A stretch of 58,451 nucleotides of DNA from Paenibacillus barengoltzii NBRC 101215 (GTDB taxonomy: Bacteria; Bacillota; Bacilli; Paenibacillales; Paenibacillaceae). The position numbers were made by a program, and so were the translations under genes. Every line of letters begins with the position of its first letter. Positions within the stretch are counted from its first letter, which is position 1. This document shows positions 1 to 8,593 of this stretch, in pieces. Where the stretch lies: positions 1 through 58,451 of the forward strand of contig NZ_BILV01000037.1 in NCBI RefSeq assembly GCF_004000745.1. The letters run 5' to 3'. Under the pieces are notes generated by a model that was not told where the DNA came from, made no database searches, and saw nothing but the letters and a program-made list of their open reading frames with translations.

Positions 1-1141
1 GGAGCGGGCTTTCCGCCGCCGCAGCCGCTTGGCCGGCGGCGGAGGCGCCCTCCTCCGCGCCTAGAGGCGGCGCGGGGAAGTGGAACTGCTCCTGGATCAC
101 GGAGCGGTTCGGGCCTTTCCCGATCGTCTGACGCACGACTTGCGGGATCAACACCTGCCCGGACAGCACCGCACGCACGCTGTTCTCCACGAAGCTGTTC
201 AGCTCCGGCTCCTTGCTGAAACGCACCTCCAGCTTGGACGGATGTACGTTCACATCCACCAAGGACGGGTGCATCTCCAGCATGAGCACCACCAGTGGAT
301 AACGATTAATCGGCAACAGCGTATGATATGCACGCAAAATTGCCTGATGCAACCCTTGATTCCGGATATACCGACCGTTCACAATCGTGGACATGCCCGA
401 GCGGCTGGACCGCGCCAAATCCGGTCGCCCAATATACCCGGTCACCCGGTAATCCAGATCCTCCGCTTCAATCGGCACCATACCTTTGGAGGCATTCACG
501 CCATAGATGGCTGCAATGACCTGCAGCAGATCGCCGCCTCCCGGGCTTTGCAACAACGTATTACCGTTATGCCGCAACGTAAAAGCAATCTCAGGATGAG
601 CCAAAGCCTGACGATACATCGTATCAGAGATATGACCCAGTTCGGTCTGGATCGTCTTCATATACTTCAGCCTTGCCGGTGTGTTGTAAAATAATTCCTT
701 CACCACAATATCCGTTCCTTGCGGGGCAGCGATGTCCTCGTTAAGCTTTAACGAGCCGCCCTCGATTTCGATCACCCGCCCAAGCCCGGAATCGTCGCTC
801 GAAGAGACAAGCCGAACCTTGGCGACCGCCGCGATACTGGGCAAGGCTTCACCGCGGAATCCGAGACTGCGAATCTGGAACAGGTCGCGTCCGGAAGTGA
901 TTTTACTTGTCGCATGGCGATAAAACGCTGTTTCACAATCCTCCGGTTCAATCCCGGAGCCGTTGTCGGTTACGCGGATCAGCTGCAGCCCGCCCTCTTC
1001 GACAGCGACCTCGATCTTCGTAGCCCCTGCGTCAATCGCGTTCTCCACCAACTCCTTAACTACCGATGCCGGGCGCTCGACCACTTCCCCCGCGGCAATC
1101 TGGTTGGCGATATGCTCGTCCAATATTGCGATTTTTGCCAT
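1..1141 (-). CDS. mutL: DNA mismatch repair protein MutL, N-terminal part (runs off the left edge)
   Basis: These are the first 380 codons of MutL, the GHKL-family ATPase that couples mismatch recognition by MutS to strand incision. The C-terminal endonuclease/dimerisation part lies beyond the left edge. The ATG at 1139-1141 is preceded by GGAGGG with a 7-base gap. Visible ATPase motifs are ENAIDAGAT (residues 33-41), DNGSGI (59-64) and GFRGEAL (94-100). The last visible residues turn into a Pro/Ala/Arg-rich stretch, as expected for the flexible linker. mutS lies upstream on the same strand but about 860 bp away, with tandem repeats between them, so the two may not share a transcript. Confidence 0.97.
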   Translation of the reverse strand, partial: MAKIAILDEHIANQIAAGEVVERPASVVKELVENAIDAGATKIEVAVEEGGLQLIRVTDNGSGIEPEDCETAFYRHATSKITSGRDLFQIRSLGFRGEALPSIAAVAKVRLVSSSDDSGLGRVIEIEGGSLKLNEDIAAPQGTDIVVKELFYNTPARLKYMKTIQTELGHISDTMYRQALAHPEIAFTLRHNGNTLLQSPGGGDLLQVIAAIYGVNASKGMVPIEAEDLDYRVTGYIGRPDLARSSRSGMSTIVNGRYIRNQGLHQAILRAYHTLLPINRYPLVVLMLEMHPSLVDVNVHPSKLEVRFSKEPELNSFVENSVRAVLSGQVLIPQVVRQTIGKGPNRSVIQEQFHFPAPPLGAEEGASAAGQAAAAAESPL

Positions 1142-1192
1142 AGCTATTCCCTCCTTCCTTGTTTACCGCTCTTACGACATCTGGACATATCT

Positions 1193-1475
1193 ATATGTAA
1201 TTTCATATAGACTTCCGAAAGGAAATGACCAAATTACCGCCTATACTCGAAATTTCATCCATAAATACGGCACAAGCCCGGGTTTTTGCTCAAATGTACT
1301 CGATTTTTCATTTACATCCCGCCAAACCACCAAACTGAGCTTGATTCTACTCGAAATTTCATCCATAATCCGCTGCATCCCCGGGGGTTCGCTCCAATGT
1401 ACTCGATTTTTCATATACATTAGGGCTAAACCCCCAAACCAAGGCTAATTATACGCGAAATTTCATACACAATAA
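1193..1475. repeat. Degenerate tandem repeat, period about 52 bp, about 5-6 copies
   Basis: A core reading TACTCGAAATTTCAT or TACTCGATTTTTCAT recurs at about 1244, 1297, 1348, 1400 and 1452 (the last reads TACGCG). A weaker copy sits near 1193. Spacings are 51-53 bp. The A-type and T-type cores alternate, so a higher-order unit of about 104 bp is also visible, with CCCGGG in each A-type unit. The array ends just upstream of the mutL ribosome site. No coding potential was found in it. Function is unknown. Confidence 0.75.
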
Positions 1476-1722
1476 GGACAAGACAGAATCGGAACCGATC
1501 GGCCAACTCTGCAATACACGTCGTGGTGCCGTTGTAGGTAGTGTCGTTGTTCTTAGTACCTGTTGTACGTGATACCGTTGGATACCGTGGTTCATAGAGT
1601 TGTCATTTCGTGCTCTATCCTACATTGTGCGCATGCTTTACAACCTTAAAAACTGACGCTCAATGCACCGTTGGGTCACTCGGTAGATCAGCATGCGGCC
1701 TGACCGCCCGTGTGCCGCCAGA

Positions 1723-1748
1723 AACGCGCGCTGGGAGTAGCGCGCGTT
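1723..1748. other. Strong GC-rich hairpin in the mutS-mutL gap
   Basis: A perfect 10-bp inverted repeat, AACGCGCGCT / AGCGCGCGTT, with a 6-base loop. It lies 257 bases downstream of the mutS stop. No U-tract follows on either strand, so it is not a clear intrinsic terminator, but it may still stabilise or punctuate the mutS mRNA. The rest of 1476-2004 shows no convincing gene: the short open frames there lack ribosome sites and recognisable protein sequence. Confidence 0.45.
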
Positions 1749-2004
1749 AGGAAAGTCATCGATCTATGTTGCCACCTCAACCTCAGCCGAATCAGCCGCA
1801 CTTCCGTATTAACCACAGGCTTTATTGCAGCCACGCAGTTGCAACTGCTTCTGTGCCGAACTCCCCTCACACCCGCAGTTCAACAGCTTAAGTCGGTCGA
1901 AGCTCCACTCGCCCCCACAGTTAACATCTGCAGCACCTGCACCATCTGCCGCCCACAAATACAACTGATCGTTCCCCTCCTACGTCACAATCCCTATCGT
2001 ACGT

Positions 2005-4863
2005 TTACAAATCCTTCGCCTTCATCTTCAGATCATTAACCAGTTGCATGGCTTGCAGCGGGGTCATGTTCATTAAATCTGCATTTTTAATGAGGTTAAT
2101 GATCGTACGAGTTGCCGGGTCTTCCGGCGCCGGAGCTGCCGGCTTCGCTTGAACTGGCGGCTCATCGTCGCCAAACATTGAAAGCTGTACGACCGGCCCA
2201 ACTTCGCCGGCATCCGACTTAAGCTCAGCCGATGCCGCAGCTTCCGTTGCCCCTGCAGCCGCAGTAGCAGCAGCCTCCGCCAAAGCAGCGCCAGAAGACC
2301 CCATAACAGCTTCATCGGTGGCTGCCGTTTCCCGCACTATCGGAGCAGTCTGCTCCTTCACAAGCGGCGAAACCGCCTGCGAAGAAGACCCTGCTGTTGC
2401 TGCCGCGTCTGCTGATGCGGTTGCTTTCGCAGGCGCACCTGCAACTGCAATGCTGCTTCCGTCCGCCAACGGACTTTTCTCCTCCAGCTCTTTCAGCAGC
2501 CCGTACGCCCGGCCAATGATCTCATCCGGCAGGCCGGCCAGCCGCGCGCAATAGATGCCGTAGCTCGTGTCAGCCGCGCCGGGGATCAGCTTGCGCAAGA
2601 AATGCACCTTGTCGCCGCTTTCCTGCACTGCCATGCTGTAGTTGTTCAACCCGCGCAGGCTGTGCTCCAAATAAGCCAACTCATGGAAATGCGTCGACAC
2701 CAGTGCCTTACAGCCAATCCGGTCGTGGACGTATTCAATCACGGCCTGTGCAATTGCCATCCCTTCGCTGGTCGATGTGCCCCGGCCCAACTCGTCGATG
2801 ATGATCAAGCTGCGCGGGGTAGCCTTCTCCGTCATGATCTGAATATCGGCCATCTCCACCATAAAGGTACTCTGCCCGCCAATCAGATCATCTGCGGCCC
2901 CAATCCGCGTGAAGATGCGATCCACCAGCGGGATTTCCGCTTTAGCTGCAGGGACAAAGCTGCCGATCTGCGCAAGGATGGAAATCAGCGCGACCTGACG
3001 CATATACGTACTTTTCCCGGCCATGTTAGGTCCCGTGATCAGCAGGATGCTTGCTTCATCCTTCCGGAGCTCCGTGCTATTGGAGATAAATGCCGTATCC
3101 TTCATCACCGCTTCCACCACCGGATGCCGGCCTTGCTCCACGACGAAGTCGTAGCCATCGGTCAGCTTCGGCTTCACAAAGCTGTTGTCCGAGGCTACCT
3201 GCGCCAGCGAGCGCAACACATCAATTTCAGCGATTTGCTCGGCCAGCTTCTGCAAGCGAGGGATATCCGCAGCGATCCGTTCACGCAGCTCGTTAAACAG
3301 CGTGTATTCCAGATCGACCATCTTCTCCTCAGCTTCGAGAATCAGTGCTTCCTTCTCCTTCAGTTCCGGGGTAACAAAACGTTCGGCATTCGCCAGCGTC
3401 TGCTTCCGTTCATACCGCCCTTCCGGCAATGCAGACAGATTGGCGCGCGTCACTTCGATATAATAGCCAAAAACTTTGTTGTAACCGATCTTCAGCGATT
3501 TGATCCCCGTTGCTTGCCGTTCAGCCGCTTCCAGCTCGGCGATCCAGCGTTTACCGTTAACGCTGGCTTCGCGAAGCTCGTCCAATCTTGCATGATACCC
3601 AGCCTTAATAAGGCCTCCATCCCGCACCGACACTGGCGGATCGTCAGCGATCGCTGCATCAATCATGTCGGCCAGATCCGCACACTCATCCATTGCCGAA
3701 GCAATCCGCTTCAACGTGGTTGAGGCCGAGTCTGCGCACAGCGTCTTGATCGCCGGCACCTGAAGCAGCGACGTTTTGAGCGCGACCAAATCCCGACCGT
3801 TCGCATTGCCGAAGGCGACGCGTCCCACCAGCCGCTCTAGATCGTAGATGTCCTGCAAAGCGCCGCGCAAATCCTCGCGCAAAATAAACGCGCTGTGCAG
3901 ATGCTCCACTGCCTCCAGACGTTCCTCGATCCGCGTCTTCTGCAGCAGCGGCTTGTCGATCCAGCGCCGCAACAGCCTGGAGCCCATTGACGTTTCCGTG
4001 CGGTCAAGCAGCCACAGCAGCGATCCTTTTTTCGAACGCTCGCGAACCGTCTCAACCAATTCCAGATTCCGTCGTGTAAACGGGTCCAAAATCATAAAAT
4101 GCTCCGGCTCATAAGCCGATATTTTCGTAAGTTGTCCCAGCGAGCGCTTCTGCGTCTCGCTTAAATAACCGACCAGGACAGCGATATTGTCCCGCCGCTC
4201 CGGCTCCAGACGAATCCATTCGGCCTCGCCAAACAGCGATCGTGCCGTATCTTCCTTCGCTTTCGCCCAAGGCGTATACACGACGGGCTTGCTCAGCGGA
4301 GCAGCTTGTCCCGCAATCCAATCCAGCAGTTCCTTGTCCCCGATGATTTCCGCCGGGTCGTACAGGCCAATCTCGTCGCGCAGCCACTCTTTGTTCGCCG
4401 GCGCCGACGTCGCGTACAGCTCCCCCGTGGACAGGTCACAGGCAGCCAGAGCCATCATCCCCTGCCGTTCAGTGACCGACACGATGTAGTTGTTCGTCCG
4501 TTCGCCGACGGTTTTCCCTTCCATGATCGTCCCCGGGGTGATGACCCGGACGATCTCACGCCGAACCATACCTTTGGTTTGCGACGGGTCGTCCATCTGT
4601 TCGCAGATCGCAACTTTGTATCCTTTTTCAATCAAACGATGAATATAATTGTCCGCCGAATGGTAGGGAACACCGCACATTGGAATTTTCTCTTCGGCGC
4701 CCCCGTCCCGCCCGGTCAGTGTAATTTCAAGCTCCTTCGCAGCCAGGATTGCATCCTCAAAAAACATTTCATAGAAATCGCCCAGCCGGAAAAACAGAAA
4801 CGCATCCTGCGCTTCCGCCTTAATCCGTAAATACTGCTCAATCATCGGCGTGTAGGTAGCCAT
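2005..4863 (-). CDS. mutS: DNA mismatch repair protein MutS with Ala-rich insertion
   Basis: MutS binds mismatches and small loops and recruits MutL. The 952-residue protein starts at an ATG preceded by GGAGGGG. The mismatch-probing Phe-X-Glu is F30-Y31-E32 in GDFYEMF. The Walker A motif GPNMAGKST lies near residues 610-618, followed by the DELGRGTS Walker B region and the STHFHEL segment. The C-terminus carries QLSMF, a match to the beta-clamp-binding motif. The protein is roughly 90 residues longer than typical Bacillus MutS. The extra length is a low-complexity Ala/Ser/Glu-rich stretch between the ATPase domain and the clamp motif, about residues 800-900. The first gene downstream is mutL; upstream is an amidoligase-like gene on the same strand. 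Confidence 0.97.
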   Translation of the reverse strand: MATYTPMIEQYLRIKAEAQDAFLFFRLGDFYEMFFEDAILAAKELEITLTGRDGGAEEKIPMCGVPYHSADNYIHRLIEKGYKVAICEQMDDPSQTKGMVRREIVRVITPGTIMEGKTVGERTNNYIVSVTERQGMMALAACDLSTGELYATSAPANKEWLRDEIGLYDPAEIIGDKELLDWIAGQAAPLSKPVVYTPWAKAKEDTARSLFGEAEWIRLEPERRDNIAVLVGYLSETQKRSLGQLTKISAYEPEHFMILDPFTRRNLELVETVRERSKKGSLLWLLDRTETSMGSRLLRRWIDKPLLQKTRIEERLEAVEHLHSAFILREDLRGALQDIYDLERLVGRVAFGNANGRDLVALKTSLLQVPAIKTLCADSASTTLKRIASAMDECADLADMIDAAIADDPPVSVRDGGLIKAGYHARLDELREASVNGKRWIAELEAAERQATGIKSLKIGYNKVFGYYIEVTRANLSALPEGRYERKQTLANAERFVTPELKEKEALILEAEEKMVDLEYTLFNELRERIAADIPRLQKLAEQIAEIDVLRSLAQVASDNSFVKPKLTDGYDFVVEQGRHPVVEAVMKDTAFISNSTELRKDEASILLITGPNMAGKSTYMRQVALISILAQIGSFVPAAKAEIPLVDRIFTRIGAADDLIGGQSTFMVEMADIQIMTEKATPRSLIIIDELGRGTSTSEGMAIAQAVIEYVHDRIGCKALVSTHFHELAYLEHSLRGLNNYSMAVQESGDKVHFLRKLIPGAADTSYGIYCARLAGLPDEIIGRAYGLLKELEEKSPLADGSSIAVAGAPAKATASADAAATAGSSSQAVSPLVKEQTAPIVRETAATDEAVMGSSGAALAEAAATAAAGATEAAASAELKSDAGEVGPVVQLSMFGDDEPPVQAKPAAPAPEDPATRTIINLIKNADLMNMTPLQAMQLVNDLKMKAKDL

Positions 4864-4937
4864 GATTCCCCTCCAATTAACCTAAGCACATTCAGGTCTT
4901 TCATAGAATCCTATTATACCAGAAAAGGGCAACCCGG

Positions 4938-6458
4938 TTATGAAGGATTTTGCAATTTCCAGGCGGGGCGAATATCCGCAGATTCGTCCCAGACATAGCC
5001 GGACTGAATGGCATTCAGTAAAGGTTCGATATATCCCTGATATCGCGTATAGTCGGGAACTTCATGGATATCGGCGATCAGGCGGGGTAACGCTTCGCGA
5101 AGCGGTTGCTTTCTGCCGGTGTAAAACGCCGTCCAAACCGCCTCCTTCTCCAACGGTCGTGCCTTTAAGCGTTCCGCATGCTCGATAATGAAGCGCGCCA
5201 ATGCCACGACCCCTTTGGTGACGAGCGGAGAGATTAGGAAGCTAGGTAAGGTGCGATATTCGAAGCCGCCGTACTCCTTGAACCGAAAATCGCCGAGAAA
5301 CCCGTACTTCGGTCTACGTAGCGCACTTCGGGGATCCTCCAGTAGAGCCAGCGGCAGCGCCAGGTAATTGTCGAGCGTCCGCAGCAACTCTGGAGTTAAC
5401 GACACTCCGCTGAAATGCAGGTGTCCGCCCAACGGAAAACCGCGTTGCGGCATCGCCCCCGCCTGCCAGATCAGCCCTTGATCTTCGATGGAAGCTCGGG
5501 CTTCATGAAATGCGCGCAGCAAATGAACGACAACATCGCGCGGTTCCTTGCCGGGGCGCGGCCTTAGCTCTGCCAGCGGAAATATCCGCTGCCCGCGATA
5601 TCGCAACACATCGCAGCCCGCTTCCCCATGAAAGTGCAAGAAACGGGAAGCCGGAATCACTTTCCCATGGGCACGATCAAACAGCAAAAACTCGGGGTCC
5701 ATCCCAATCAACCGCTCTGTCGGTGAGTCCAGCAGCTTCTCCTGTTCCTCCAGGGTATCTCGCATCGCCTGGGCGATGGCCTTGGTTGCCGCGCTGCCGA
5801 GGTCCGAGATTGGGGTGATGGAATCCACCGTAAATTTCCCCTCTTCCCCGGCCGAGATCACCACTTCACCAAAATCAAGTCCCACGGCGTATAGCGCCCG
5901 AACCGCCGTGTTCGTCAGGCGTTTATAAAGCGGTGACTCCGGGGACAAGGCTTCCCCCAAGAGCGGGAGCGTTAGCCCCGCTTTACCAAGCGGACGTACC
6001 TCCCAGGCCCGCAAGTGGAATACCGTAACGGCATAGCGGCGGAGATATGACGCAGTAGTGCCCCTGGCCGCATGAGCGTTTCGTACCTGCGATGTTGGCT
6101 TCAGCCCAGCCGCTTCGAGCCGGCGGCGCCAGTCTTCCAGCGAGTGCATCGGCCGGCCCAGCACGATCTCTTGTACCCGGCCGCCCCAATACGCCTCCTC
6201 ACGTCCGTAGTAAATCCATTGGGAATCGTCTGCAGCGGTTCGTACGAGCCGCCTTCCCGAAGCGGCACCTGCCCCCGCTGACTTCCTGCCGAAACTCGAA
6301 GATGTACGCAATAACGCTCTGCTGGATGATTCCGGTCCTTTCAACACCCGGTAGGGTCCGCCCAAACGTTCCAACGCCTGCAGCAGCCGAGCTTTAAATG
6401 TGCTGGAGCCCAGACGCATTTTTAGTACGAGGTGCTCATCCTTCACCACTGAGTTCAT
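4938..6458 (-). CDS. Putative amidoligase domain protein (COOH-NH2 ligase type 2)
   Basis: About 506 residues. The C-terminal half resembles the amidoligase branch of the glutamine-synthetase/carboxylate-amine ligase fold, which joins a carboxylate to an amine using ATP. Supporting segments are IGMDPEFLLFD, LAELRPRPGKEPRD, GGHLHFSG and FEYRTLPSFL. The N-terminal half is basic and shows no domain I can name. I see no signal peptide or membrane segment. The start is uncertain: the ATG at 6456-6458 abuts a GGGGG ribosome site, whereas an in-frame GTG 9 or 12 bases further on is better spaced from it. The gene sits between cotE and mutS on the same strand. The substrate is unknown; a role in spore or peptidoglycan chemistry is only a guess from position. 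Confidence 0.8.
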   Translation of the reverse strand: MNSVVKDEHLVLKMRLGSSTFKARLLQALERLGGPYRVLKGPESSSRALLRTSSSFGRKSAGAGAASGRRLVRTAADDSQWIYYGREEAYWGGRVQEIVLGRPMHSLEDWRRRLEAAGLKPTSQVRNAHAARGTTASYLRRYAVTVFHLRAWEVRPLGKAGLTLPLLGEALSPESPLYKRLTNTAVRALYAVGLDFGEVVISAGEEGKFTVDSITPISDLGSAATKAIAQAMRDTLEEQEKLLDSPTERLIGMDPEFLLFDRAHGKVIPASRFLHFHGEAGCDVLRYRGQRIFPLAELRPRPGKEPRDVVVHLLRAFHEARASIEDQGLIWQAGAMPQRGFPLGGHLHFSGVSLTPELLRTLDNYLALPLALLEDPRSALRRPKYGFLGDFRFKEYGGFEYRTLPSFLISPLVTKGVVALARFIIEHAERLKARPLEKEAVWTAFYTGRKQPLREALPRLIADIHEVPDYTRYQGYIEPLLNAIQSGYVWDESADIRPAWKLQNPS

Positions 6459-6485
6459 CCCCCGTCTTCGATAGAGGTATTATTC

Positions 6486-6520
6486 AAAAATAAAAACAAA
6501 AAGAGGGCAGCCGCCCTCTT
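6486..6520 (-). terminator. Rho-independent terminator after cotE
   Basis: Stem AAGAGGGC / GCCCTCTT (6501-6520) with a 4-base loop. On the minus strand it is followed by a T-rich run at 6486-6500. It lies between the cotE stop and the amidoligase start, so it separates the two transcripts. Confidence 0.85.
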
Positions 6521-6603
6521 CGACGACGCCCCTGCCGCATATGCTACAGTGTACACTGAAACTGTTGATACTTACCCCTTTGCCTACTTGCTTCCTGATC
6601 GAA

Positions 6604-7149
6604 TTACAGTTCGTCGTCGAGGAGATCCGGATCCAAATCTTCATAATCGCCGAGCTCGGAGCCGAAATCGTAGTCCTTGTCATCAATGCCGCTGTTCGGC
6701 ACGACCAGCACGTTCAACTTCGTTTCGGCAACCAGTTCCACCGCGAATTCGCGTTCCACCCGAATGGATACGCGGCCGTCTCCCGATACGGTGGCTTCGA
6801 CGGTGCTCGGTTCCTGCGTGGCTTCTGCGGACACTTCCACCGTCGACGAACGGTGTCTGGAATCCAAGTAGTTCAGCGGTACATTCTCAACATACGATAC
6901 CGTTTCTTTAGCGACCTCGGTCTGCGAGTTCTTGTCGTACGAATACCAGATGTTAATATCGTAAGTACCAATAACTTCAATTCCGTCTCCCGCTGCGACC
7001 GCTTCGTACTGGTGGTTGATGATCCAGGCCCCCAGGATGCTCGACGGTTTATGAGGGGGAGTCACGGTATGTGTTACGGTAGAGAACTTACGACCTTTGC
7101 CGCAGATCGCTTTCGTGATGATCTCTCTACTTTGATATTTCAATGACAT
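6604..7149 (-). CDS. cotE: Outer spore coat morphogenetic protein CotE
   Basis: CotE directs assembly of the outer spore coat in the mother cell. The 181-residue protein begins MSLKYQSREIITKAICGKGR, matching the conserved CotE opening (YREIITKAV.GKGRKF). The ATG at 7147-7149 has GGAGGAGG seven bases upstream; an in-frame ATG eight codons earlier lacks such a site. The segments HKPSSILGAWIINH, IEVIGTYDINIWYSYD and the very acidic C-terminus (DYEDLDPDLLDDEL) are typical of the family. The gene is followed by its own terminator. Its presence is the clearest evidence that the organism sporulates. Confidence 0.95.
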   Translation of the reverse strand: MSLKYQSREIITKAICGKGRKFSTVTHTVTPPHKPSSILGAWIINHQYEAVAAGDGIEVIGTYDINIWYSYDKNSQTEVAKETVSYVENVPLNYLDSRHRSSTVEVSAEATQEPSTVEATVSGDGRVSIRVEREFAVELVAETKLNVLVVPNSGIDDKDYDFGSELGDYEDLDPDLLDDEL

Positions 7150-7181
7150 GTTAGAACCTCCTCCATACATCATTCAATACA

Positions 7182-7189
7182 AGTGTATG
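7182..7189 (-). promoter_or_regulatory. Possible sigma-E -10 element for cotE
   Basis: On the minus strand the sequence is CATACACT, a match to the mother-cell sigma-E -10 consensus CATACAnT. It lies 33 bases upstream of the cotE ATG and just ahead of the ribosome site. A matching -35 is not clear. Known biology supports it: B. subtilis cotE has a sigma-E promoter. Confidence 0.4.
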
Positions 7190-7213
7190 CAGGACATTCG
7201 TCTAGGGTGACAA

Positions 7214-8209
7214 CTATTTTATTGACGCCTGTTTTCGTTTTGCTCCCCGTTTTTCCGCGATTCGTGGAATGGGAGCCTTATTTTTTTTGGAGACAGCTAG
7301 ATATAAGGAAAGTTCTCGGCATAACTGCAAAATGGCTGAACGCATTTCAAATTCCTCACGGGTTGAAGGCATTTCCATTTTCTTGAACTCCTCCTCCAGC
7401 TCCGCGAGCATCTGCTCGGTAATCCCCGTATATTCCTCTTGATTCACATCTACGCTAAGCCGATCAAACAATACAGCCACAAATTCGCCTTGCGGGATCC
7501 GATGGTACACCTGCGAAATCAGCTCCAGCATCCCTTCGATCCGGCTTAACTGTTCTTTGCGCATGATAAAATACGCCGTCCAGGCCTCGTTGGGCGAGAT
7601 CATCTGGTTCTCGGCTGCCCGCTTCGCGAGCGCATAACCCTCGTCGATCTTTCGGGCCGCATCGGTGATCTCCTTGCCATCCCATAAGCGGTAGGGATCA
7701 CGCAACGAAGCGGCAATCTCCTGAAATATGCCGGAAAACAAAGCATCCACCTCACGCCGAGTTTCCAGCAGCTTGTCTTCCGTTTTGGGCATGTACAGAA
7801 AATTGACAACCATGGCCGAACCCAACCCAATGATCAGCAGCTCCACCTGGATTAACAGCACGTGCCAGGAGATCTCCCCGCCGCTAAATACGCGGAACAC
7901 GACAACGGAGCTGGTCACAATCCCTTCCTTGAAGCCCGCGCGAGCGATCAATGGGAAAGCGACGAGGATGTAAATGGCCAGCACCCAAATATGAAACCCG
8001 AGGAAGTAGAAGATGCCAAAAGCAAGCAACAACCCCAAAGTTGAAGCAAAAAAACGTGCCGTTATCGATGCCAGGCTGCGCTTGCGGGTGACGTCGACCC
8101 CTAAAATCGCCAGCAGTCCCGCCGAATTGGCACCAGGCACCCCTAAGGCATCCGCAATAAATATTGCCATTAACGTGGCAATGGCCGTTTTGATGACTCG
8201 AAAACCCAT
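7214..8209 (-). CDS. Aromatic acid exporter family membrane protein (YqjA-like)
   Basis: This 331-residue protein has about four to five hydrophobic segments in its first 150 residues, starting MGFRVIKTAIATLMAIFIAD. A long, mostly helical and charged C-terminal cytoplasmic half follows. That layout and the sequence (NSAGLLAILGVDVTRKRSL, GFKEGIVTSSVVVFRVF) fit the aromatic acid exporter family ArAE_1 with its ArAE_1_C domain, as in B. subtilis YqjA. The transported substrate is not known from sequence. The ATG has GGTGAG six bases upstream. It ends in a basic tail (KRGAKRKQ). It lies upstream of cotE on the same strand but probably has its own promoter. Confidence 0.85.
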   Translation of the reverse strand: MGFRVIKTAIATLMAIFIADALGVPGANSAGLLAILGVDVTRKRSLASITARFFASTLGLLLAFGIFYFLGFHIWVLAIYILVAFPLIARAGFKEGIVTSSVVVFRVFSGGEISWHVLLIQVELLIIGLGSAMVVNFLYMPKTEDKLLETRREVDALFSGIFQEIAASLRDPYRLWDGKEITDAARKIDEGYALAKRAAENQMISPNEAWTAYFIMRKEQLSRIEGMLELISQVYHRIPQGEFVAVLFDRLSVDVNQEEYTGITEQMLAELEEEFKKMEMPSTREEFEMRSAILQLCRELSLYLAVSKKNKAPIPRIAEKRGAKRKQASIK

Positions 8210-8412
8210 GAATTCTCACCCTTTTTGTCGAAAGCGATCTATGAAAATATCCTACTTGATTTTCGGAATCCAAACAATCCCATTTCTCCTGATCTGATCG
8301 AACGGGATCATGCTGCAAAGCGACCTTGCACAACAATGATCCGTGAAATCCTCATTCGAAATTCGAATGGTCGCAGGCCGTTTTGATCACCGACCACGGA
8401 CCGGCAGGGTAA

Positions 8413-8562
8413 CGTCAACACAAGTCGGACTCCAAGAGCTGCAAAGACTGTCCCTTGCTTGAGGAGTGCACCTGAACAAGCAAAAGGGCCTGACCCTACA
8501 TGCCTGGCACAGGACAGCAAAGAAGAAGATCGCCAACTACCTGACCAAGCTGGCCGGATAGG
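8413..8562 (+). pseudogene. Degenerate transposase C-terminal fragment, IS1182-like
   Basis: On the plus strand two adjoining frames read RQHKSDSKSCKDCPLLEECT and then, after a one-base shift, NKQKGLTLHAWHRTAKKK. This resembles the Cys-cluster region (C..CPL...C, then H.W) near the C-terminus of IS1182-type transposases. There is no start codon and the frame is broken, so it is a remnant. Neither end of the element could be recognised. The family call is from motif memory only. Confidence 0.4.
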
Positions 8563-8580
8563 GCGATCTTCCTGTTTTCT
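8526..8580. terminator. Hairpin with terminator features between convergent sequences
   Basis: Arms GAAGATCGCC (8526-8535) and GGCGATCTTC (8563-8572) form a perfect 10-bp stem with a long loop. On the plus strand it is followed by CTGTTTTCTT, and on the minus strand by TTCTTTG. It could end transcripts from the secreted-protein gene on the minus strand and from the remnant on the plus strand. The long loop lowers confidence. Confidence 0.4.
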
Positions 8581-8593
8581 TAAATAATTAGAA

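Noticed and set aside
1193-1475. CRISPR array
   Set aside because: The repeats are short and degenerate, with two alternating core versions, the intervening sequences are themselves related, and no cas genes are present.
1688-2039. Short open frames on both strands in the mutS-mutL gap
   Set aside because: No ribosome sites, biased composition, and a strong hairpin lies in the middle; no protein signature.
2602-3723. A long open frame (373 codons) on the plus strand inside mutS
   Set aside because: It is antisense to the conserved MutS core, has no ribosome site and its translation matches no protein pattern; codon bias of mutS explains it.
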